Positions 7,076 through 12,998 of a stretch of 22,826 nt of DNA are shown piece by piece; within the stretch, counting starts at the first letter, position 1, and each line of letters starts with the position of its first letter. Source of the DNA: CAZGYE01 sp964530165 (GTDB lineage: Bacteria > Planctomycetota > Planctomycetia > Planctomycetales > Planctomycetaceae); assembly GCA_964530165.1 (NCBI GenBank), contig CAZGYE010000055.1, positions 1-22,826 of the forward strand. The letters run 5' to 3'. A program made the translations under genes and the position numbers. The notes beneath the pieces were generated by a model. That model ran no database searches, was not told the DNA's origin, and saw nothing but the letters and a program-made list of their open reading frames with translations.

Positions 7076-10000
7076 TCAAGCTGCGTCGATCCAGTCGGCG
7101 AAGAAATCGGCGAAGGATTCGTCATGGATGTCGGTGCCGCCGTTGTCTTCGATGATGTCGAAGCCGCTGCCGCCGGCCAGCGTGTCGGTGTGCCCTTGGC
7201 CGTCCAGATCGTCGAGGCCGTCGCCGCCGATCAAGAGATCGTTGCCGGCCCCGCCGCGGAGCGTGTCGTCTCCGTGTCCACCGACCAGGGTGTCGTGTCC
7301 GCGTCCCCCGTTGACTCGATCCTCGCCGTCGTGGCCGGAGAGTGCATCGTCGTCTTCTTCGCCGTGCAGCGTATCGTCGCCGTCGCCGCCGTTGAGGGTG
7401 TCCTTGCCGGAGCCTCCCCTGAGGAAATCATGCCCGTCGCCGCCGCGCATGGTATCGTCGCCGGATTGCCCATTCAGACGGTCTTGGCCGTCGCCGCCGT
7501 CGAGGTCGTCGTTGCCAGAACCTCCGAGCAGCGAATCGTTTCCTTCCTCGCCGGAGAGCGTGTCGTCGCCACTGTTCCCGTTGAGCATGTCATCGCCGTC
7601 GGAGTCCTGCATGAAGGTGCCGTCGCCGCCGAAGAGCTGATCGTTGCCGTCGCCACCGGTGAGAGTGTCGGCGTCGTTGCCGCCGCGGAGCGTGTCATCG
7701 CCGTCGCTGCCGAACAGCGAATCGGCGCCGTACCCACCGGTGAGGCTATCGGAATCCGCACCGCCGCTGAGAGTGTCGTCGCCGGAGCCACCGTCGAGGG
7801 AGTCGTCACCCGATTCGCCAAACGCGCTGTCGTCTCCGGCCCCACCGAAAGCTGTGTCGTCGCCGTCGCCTCCGAAGAGCGCGTCGTTGCCGTAGCTGCC
7901 GTCGAGCAGATCGTTGCCCGCCCCGCCCCAGAGGAAATCACGGCCGACGCCGCCGACGAGCGAGTCGGCCCCATTTCCGCCGAAGAGTTCATCGGGGCCG
8001 TCTCCGCCGAGGATGGTGTCGTCTCCGCCGAGGAGGCTGTCGTCGTCGCGAGCGTCGCCGGCGAGGCTGTCGGCTCCGTCATCGCCGTTGATGAGGTCGT
8101 TGCCGGCCCCGCCGGTCAACGTGTCGTTGCCGGCCCCGCCGTGGGCGTTCAGCGAGACAAACTCGTTTTTTTGCTCGGTGGCGTCGACCACATCGTGCCC
8201 AAGTCCGCCGAGGAACGAGACGATTTCCACGTCATCGACACCGCTGAGGTCCTCGACAATCATGGTATCGCTGCCGAGACCGGCATCGACGAGCAGTTCC
8301 TCGGTGGCTTCGGAAATCAGTGTGTCGCCGGTCGGATTGGCCGGGTTGCCGGCGGTCACTTCCAGCCGCGATTTGTCGGCCCCTACGCGGAACGTGTCGT
8401 TTTCGGCGCCGGAGAGCAGGTGAAGCTGATCGAAGCCGCCTCCGCCGTCGACGGTGTCGAAGCTGTCGCCGGTCTCCCAAAGGATGGTGTCGTCGCCGCC
8501 CGATCCGAGCAGCGAGTCGCGCCCCCCCTGGCCGTCGATGAGATCGTCATCGGCGTCTCCGTCGAGCGTGTCGCTGCCGGCGCCGCCTCGCAGGGTGTCG
8601 TTGTTTGCGCCGCCGTCGAGCAGATCGTCGCCGCCCTGTCCGTTGAGAGTGTCCTGGGCGTCGGCCCCCATGATGGTGTCGTCTCCACTGCCGCCCAGCA
8701 TGGTGTCGCCTGCGGAATCAAGCAGCGCGACTTCCGCTTCCACGCCTTGCGGAGATCCGGTGCCGAAGATGGTGTGCGTCATGAACGTGGCCGTCTCGCC
8801 CCCCCCGAGACTGAACACGTTTCGCAGGGCCAGCGTGACGTCGAATTCATTCCCGACGTCGATGAACCCGTCGCCGTTGAGGTCGTCGGTCACGGTGTCG
8901 TCCAGCGGATCACCGGCGATGATCCGATTCCGCAAACTGGAAAACGAGTCGACTTCAAACCGATTGGCTGCCGGCGCCGTGCCGCCGATTCCTGTGATGC
9001 CGACGAAGTTGGTCGAGGTGGCGGGATCGCCGCCGGCAACTGTTTCGAACAGAATCTCTTGTCCACCAACCAGCCGACCACCACCGTCGAAGAGCGAATT
9101 GCCGATCTCCAGGTCGCCGTCGAGATAGCGCACCAGTTCGAAGTCCAGCGTGTTGAGGGTGGAGTTCGTCACGAAGTAACTCTGCGAGAGAATCGACCCG
9201 ATTCGATTGCCTGCCTCGTCCAACGTGGAGCGAACCGTCTGCACCAGCTGAAACGACAAGCCGCCGAACGTGAATGAACTGTTTGCTTCAGTGGACGTGG
9301 CGAACGTCGTGGGGTTGGTCAAATCGCCCGAAGCGCCGATTAAGCCGGACGAGAGGAACTGGCGCGTTCCGGAATCGCCGATGCGAACGGCAACTCCAGA
9401 TTCAAAAGTGGTTCCCGCAATCCCATCTGGTCCGAGGGGATCATAGTCCGCGTTGGAACTGTTCTGACCGACGTGGGAGCCGAAGGAGCCAAACCCGTCC
9501 ACTCCAACGCGGACCCCGCCGTCGCCGGTTCCGGTGGTCAGAACGCTGGGACCGATGCTCTCGTCGCCGAGCGGCTCGTCTTCGGGCGCCTGCGGAAACA
9601 TACTCTCGAGCAGATCGTTGCCGTTGCCCCCTTCCAGTAAATCTGCTCCGCCGCCGCCGACGAGTGTGTCGGCCCCGGTCCCACCCCTCAGAGTGTCGGC
9701 GCCGAAGCTGATCTGAGTGGGGTCCTCGCTGTCACCGATGAGGATGTCATCATCCGGACCGGCCAGCAGCGTGTCGTCGCCGGCGCCACCCACCAGTGAG
9801 TCGTCGCCGAAGTCACCCTCGATGGAGTCGTCGCCGGCTCCGCCGTCCAAGGTGTCGTTGCCGTTTTCGCCGAGAAGCGTATCCGCGCCGTCTCCACCCA
9901 TGATCGAGTCGTCCCCGGCGTCTCCGTCGAGCAGGTCGGTTCCGATTCCGCCGTCCAGTGTGTCGCCGCCGCCGTTGCCTCTGAGCGTGTCGTCGCCGTG

Positions 10001-10777
10001 CCCGCCAATGAGCACGTCGTCGCCGGCCCCGCCGAAAATGGTGTCGTCGTGGAAACCGCCGTCGATGACGTCGTTGCCGAAGCCGCCGTTGATCCAATCA
10101 AAGCCGTCGGCTCCGTCGATCGTGTCGTCGCCGTCATCCGCGTTGATGGAATCGTCGCCGTCACTCCCATTGACCGAATCGTTTCCGTGACCGGCTTCGA
10201 TGGTGTCGGCCCCGGCCCCGGCGTCGATCACGTCGTTTCCGTTCTCACCAATCAGCAGATCGTTCCCGAAACCGCCAGTGATGGTGTCGTGACCGTCGTC
10301 TCCGTCGATCGTGTCGGCGCCGAACCCGCCGTCAATGACGTCGTCACCGTCTCCCCCGTCGAAAGAGTCGTCGAACGGAGTGCCGAGAATCGTATCCGGC
10401 CCGTCACCCCCCTTGGCCACGACGCTGATCACGTCGAATCCGTTCGTGGTGTTGACTTCCGTCAGATCGATGAGGTTTCCACCGGCGGCACCGATGGCCT
10501 CGATCGATCGGACGTCACCGACCGCCGCAGGTCCTGTTTTCGGTTCCGCACCGTTCACGAGGACGTTGCCACCTGTCACCGAAAGCACGATGGGGTCGTT
10601 CGTGTCGGTCGCGATCAGCAACGCGCCGGTTAACGGAGTGAATGTTGCATTGACGGTAAGCAGTGTACGATCTTCGAGCGTTTCGATCGCCGGAGCTGAG
10701 GTGTCCCGGCCGCGACGAGGAGATGTGATTCGAGTTCGCTTCCGAAGTCGATTCAGCCACGACGTGAAATGCATCAT
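7076..10777 (-). CDS. Large RTX calcium-binding repeat protein (RTX1)
   Basis: This is a ~1233-aa acidic protein dominated by nonapeptide GGxGxDxLx RTX repeats that bind Ca2+ as parallel beta-rolls outside the cell. A basic N-terminus (RLRKRTRITSPRRGR) leads into IETLEDRTLLTV (LEDRTLL at 34-40), the planctomycete-type export motif, then a ~90-residue beta region. RTX block 1 is at ~125-390. A non-RTX domain at ~393-687 contains an EF-hand-like loop DLNGDGFID. A short RTX run and a ~130-residue non-RTX module (~764-891) shared with RTX2 follow, then RTX block 2 (~890-1200) and a tail ending TDIHDESFADFFADWIDAA. Adjacent ATGs at 10777 and 10774 follow AAGGATGGGA; the upstream GTG at 10804 is less likely. 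Adhesin, matrix or surface-layer roles are possible. No enzyme or type I secretion gene is nearby. Confidence 0.9.
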   Translation of the reverse strand: MMHFTSWLNRLRKRTRITSPRRGRDTSAPAIETLEDRTLLTVNATFTPLTGALLIATDTNDPIVLSVTGGNVLVNGAEPKTGPAAVGDVRSIEAIGAAGGNLIDLTEVNTTNGFDVISVVAKGGDGPDTILGTPFDDSFDGGDGDDVIDGGFGADTIDGDDGHDTITGGFGNDLLIGENGNDVIDAGAGADTIEAGHGNDSVNGSDGDDSINADDGDDTIDGADGFDWINGGFGNDVIDGGFHDDTIFGGAGDDVLIGGHGDDTLRGNGGGDTLDGGIGTDLLDGDAGDDSIMGGDGADTLLGENGNDTLDGGAGDDSIEGDFGDDSLVGGAGDDTLLAGPDDDILIGDSEDPTQISFGADTLRGGTGADTLVGGGGADLLEGGNGNDLLESMFPQAPEDEPLGDESIGPSVLTTGTGDGGVRVGVDGFGSFGSHVGQNSSNADYDPLGPDGIAGTTFESGVAVRIGDSGTRQFLSSGLIGASGDLTNPTTFATSTEANSSFTFGGLSFQLVQTVRSTLDEAGNRIGSILSQSYFVTNSTLNTLDFELVRYLDGDLEIGNSLFDGGGRLVGGQEILFETVAGGDPATSTNFVGITGIGGTAPAANRFEVDSFSSLRNRIIAGDPLDDTVTDDLNGDGFIDVGNEFDVTLALRNVFSLGGGETATFMTHTIFGTGSPQGVEAEVALLDSAGDTMLGGSGDDTIMGADAQDTLNGQGGDDLLDGGANNDTLRGGAGSDTLDGDADDDLIDGQGGRDSLLGSGGDDTILWETGDSFDTVDGGGGFDQLHLLSGAENDTFRVGADKSRLEVTAGNPANPTGDTLISEATEELLVDAGLGSDTMIVEDLSGVDDVEIVSFLGGLGHDVVDATEQKNEFVSLNAHGGAGNDTLTGGAGNDLINGDDGADSLAGDARDDDSLLGGDDTILGGDGPDELFGGNGADSLVGGVGRDFLWGGAGNDLLDGSYGNDALFGGDGDDTAFGGAGDDSAFGESGDDSLDGGSGDDTLSGGADSDSLTGGYGADSLFGSDGDDTLRGGNDADTLTGGDGNDQLFGGDGTFMQDSDGDDMLNGNSGDDTLSGEEGNDSLLGGSGNDDLDGGDGQDRLNGQSGDDTMRGGDGHDFLRGGSGKDTLNGGDGDDTLHGEEDDDALSGHDGEDRVNGGRGHDTLVGGHGDDTLRGGAGNDLLIGGDGLDDLDGQGHTDTLAGGSGFDIIEDNGGTDIHDESFADFFADWIDAA

Positions 10778-10965
10778 TCCCATCCTTGGGCGGTTCGGGT
10801 CCACTGCGCGCTCGATGTTCTCATCGACCGACCGAAGCGGTTGTGTCCAACCTACGTGTCGAAGTTGTTATGACACGTGGAGCACTTGGTCCGGTTATGC
10901 AGGCCCCTTCCGCTGGATTCCTGGAAATTCACCGGATTCGCTCAAGTCTTCGGACCGGCTCATAG
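10778..10965. other. Upstream region of RTX1
   Basis: A perfect 7-bp inverted repeat ACGTGTC / GACACGT (10854-10860 and 10872-10878, 11-base spacer) lies about 75 bases before the RTX1 start and could be a regulator site. No good -35/-10 pair was seen. The region ends at the palindromic element at 10966. Confidence 0.35.
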
Positions 10966-11084
10966 TCTGTCGAAGCTGATTTGACAGGTGTCGTGGGGCA
11001 GGCTTTCCAGCCTGCCGATTGGCCGTGGCAGGCTGGAAAGCCTGCCCCACACTCGGCTGTACACGTCATTTCCGCTTTGACAGA
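10966..11084 (-). repeat. MITE-like palindromic element A, copy 1
   Basis: This is a 119-bp element with 11-bp terminal inverted repeats, TCTGTCGAAGC (10966-10976) and GCTTTGACAGA (11074-11084), one mismatch apart. Its centre is a perfect 24-bp inverted repeat (10993-11016 with 11027-11050) around a 10-base loop; this core is the 'GQAFQPA' palindrome common in planctomycete intergenic DNA. The whole unit is about 90% identical by eye to 18183-18299 in the opposite orientation. It ends 4 bases from the stop codon of the adjacent glycosyltransferase. It encodes nothing. Confidence 0.8.
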
Positions 11085-11088
11085 TCAC

Positions 11089-12321
11089 TCATTGGGTGAC
11101 GGCCGCCGCCTGTTCCCTGCCTTCCAAAACGAATTGATACAGCTCTTCCATTTGAGGCAGGCAGACTTCCAGACTATAGTTCGTGCGGATCATCTCAGCG
11201 CCCGCTTCGCCCAGATGGTTGTAGTCTTCAGGGGCATCGAGCACGTCGTTGGCCATCTCGGCCATTCTCTCGGTGTCGAAAAAGTCGACCAGTAAGCCAT
11301 TCACCCCGTGTTCGACCATGTCGCGAACGGGAGCCGTGTCGGAAGCCAAAACCGTCGCTCCACAGGCCAGCGAATCCATCAGCGACCACGACAGCACGAA
11401 CGGGACGGTCAAATAGATGTGCAGGTGTGAGAGCGAGAACAACTTCACCAGCTCCAGCGGGGGAATTCGGCCCAAGAAATGGAATCGTGACAAATCGTAC
11501 TCGTCTTGAGACAAGACCCACTGTTTAAATGATTTCGTCCCGGTGATCTTGTCATCCCCACCGTAGCAGCAGCGGTCTTCTCCGACGATGACAAACACGA
11601 CGTCCTTGCGCATCGCGCAGAGACGCTTGGCGGCCTTCATAAACATGTCGAACCCACGCATCGACTCCATGCCGCGCGATACGTAGGTCACGATCTTCAT
11701 CTCTTCGGGAATGGTTTGGCCGGCGATCGTCCGTGATTCGATGGGCACGGGATGCCAGACATCGGTGTCGATCCCGTCGAAGATCACCCGCACCTTGTCG
11801 TGAAAAATGTCGGGAATGTTGCTCCGCTGCCAGGTGGTCGGACAGTAACCGGCGTCACAGTTCTCCAGGTCGAGCAACAACATGCCATTCCGCGCCCGCG
11901 CCCGAAGCCGATTCAACTCGGTCGACGGGAAATCAGGGCGGAAATCCATGTCTGACCCACCCGGCCGGTAGAAATACTCGAAGTAGTTGACTATCGGGCA
12001 CTCGTACAGTTCACGCAAGAATAGGGTCGATCCAAAGCCCGAATGACCCACAATCAGGTCCGGCTTGATATCGGGACGCGCCTTCAGAGCCTCGTAGACG
12101 GCGTGCGTGTGCCAAATGTTGTTCTCGAACGTGCGGCTGCAATAGTGTGTCGTCCGGGTCGCGCCCCCTTTGGTCTTGTATTGAATCCGCTCGATGCCAT
12201 CCGAGAATCCCGGCGGCCTCTCCGAAACAAACGTGCAACGCACCCCCTTGTTCTTGACCAGGTAGCTGCCGATATGCCCGAACTGAGCCGGAAAATTCTG
12301 ATGGACGAAAAGGATATGCAT
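11089..12321 (-). CDS. Glycosyltransferase family 4-like protein
   Basis: This is a 410-aa GT-B fold retaining glycosyltransferase, expected at the cytosolic membrane face. The N-terminal domain begins MHILFVHQNFPAQFGHIGSYL, typical of a subgroup with a long insert before the donor domain. The donor half has GIDTDVWHP, VTYVSRGMESMRGFDMFMKA, FLGRIPPLELVKLFSLSHLHIYLT, then PFVLSWSLMDSLACGATVLA (from ~307) and a GVNGLLVDFFD loop. The usual E-x7-E donor motif is altered in this subgroup: Ser-Trp-Ser replaces the first Glu, and Asp-Ser occupies the second Glu region. ATG 12321 has GGAAG 6 bases upstream and starts the fold exactly; upstream codons to 12378 look non-coding. Donor and acceptor are unknown. 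It lies between the two RTX genes. Confidence 0.9.
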   Translation of the reverse strand: MHILFVHQNFPAQFGHIGSYLVKNKGVRCTFVSERPPGFSDGIERIQYKTKGGATRTTHYCSRTFENNIWHTHAVYEALKARPDIKPDLIVGHSGFGSTLFLRELYECPIVNYFEYFYRPGGSDMDFRPDFPSTELNRLRARARNGMLLLDLENCDAGYCPTTWQRSNIPDIFHDKVRVIFDGIDTDVWHPVPIESRTIAGQTIPEEMKIVTYVSRGMESMRGFDMFMKAAKRLCAMRKDVVFVIVGEDRCCYGGDDKITGTKSFKQWVLSQDEYDLSRFHFLGRIPPLELVKLFSLSHLHIYLTVPFVLSWSLMDSLACGATVLASDTAPVRDMVEHGVNGLLVDFFDTERMAEMANDVLDAPEDYNHLGEAGAEMIRTNYSLEVCLPQMEELYQFVLEGREQAAAVTQ

Positions 12322-12441
12322 CGGATTCTTCCGCGTGTTTGAGGGACTCGTTGCCACATGCCCTACCGAGCCGGACATGCCTGAATCTTATCATCACCAA
12401 GAAAACTGTGGTACACGAAATTGGTGTCACTGTTTCGCTGC

Positions 12442-12473
12442 ATGCCGTGATGAGGAAATTAGGAATCCAGGAA
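12442..12473 (-). repeat. Short dispersed repeat 'C', copy 2
   Basis: The reverse complement of 12450-12473 is identical to 20-43, and 12442-12449 matches 44-51 with two mismatches. It directly adjoins the half copy of element B, so the two form a composite here. Confidence 0.7.
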
Positions 12474-12474
12474 T

Positions 12475-12547
12475 TGGAATCCACTGGTATCACGCCACAT
12501 CGAACGACGACAAGTCGTCGGTTTGGGTTTCTATGAACAATCTGGGC
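12475..12547 (+). repeat. Partial copy of palindromic element B
   Basis: The 38 bases 12505-12542 are identical to 18390-18427, and weaker similarity extends about 30 bases to the left. The segment includes the hairpin CGACGA-CAAG-TCGTCG (12505-12520). Only the right half of element B is present and the CTAG border is lost, so this is a decayed or truncated copy. Confidence 0.7.
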
Positions 12548-12998
12548 CACGTCAATCCGAGAGTTCGGCCGTTGGTGAACCAATCGGCTCAGTTCCTGTA
12601 TCGGCAAGATCGCCCCCGCCGAGTGAGGAGCGTTTCGCGTCACCGACTGCAGCAGAGACGGTTCGCTGGCCGCACGAACGCCAAGTCTGTAGCCGAGACA
12701 CATCAAGAGACATGTGTACAAGATGCTGCTAACACTATAAGGATGTGAAATATTATCGGGGTTTGAGTAAGTTTGAATAGATATAGAAGTAATAGAAAAT
12801 ATTGATAATCTGAGGATTTTTTGTAAATTTGGGTATTTTTTGTTTGCTTCTCGACACAATCGGAATAAACTGGACAACTAGAATAAGTGAAGTAACTTGC
12901 ATAATCGATACGACAAGGATGTTTTGCCTATTTGCAAAGTATGGGCTGTTTACGAATACTGAGATCTGACACTACGCCTGAGATTGAGGAATCCAACG

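Larger units (their letters stand above)
12322..12998. other. Long divergent intergenic region with repeats and an AT-rich half
   Basis: This ~680-bp gap separates the leftward glycosyltransferase from rightward RTX2 and should hold both promoters. Its left part carries repeat C (12442-12473) and half of element B (12475-12547). From about 12725 to 12960 it becomes strongly AT-rich: 12771-12850 has 19 G/C in 80 bases, in contrast to the GC-rich surroundings. TTGATA (12802-12807) and TAAATT (12824-12829) with a 16-base spacer are a weak promoter candidate for RTX2. GAGGA (12986-12990) is the RTX2 ribosome-binding site. I see no credible gene; frames such as 12011-12877 (minus) are shadows. Confidence 0.6.

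Noticed and set aside
6839..9277. 812-codon open frame on the plus strand opposite RTX1
   Set aside because: It is the mirror of the RTX repeat codons: a monotonous Val/Ala/Glu sequence with no ribosome-binding site. GGN-GAC repeats keep other frames open by composition alone.
12011..12877. 288-codon minus-strand frame overlapping the glycosyltransferase start
   Set aside because: It runs through repeat C, half of element B and then out of frame into the glycosyltransferase gene. Its apparent similarity to other intergenic frames is due to the shared repeats.
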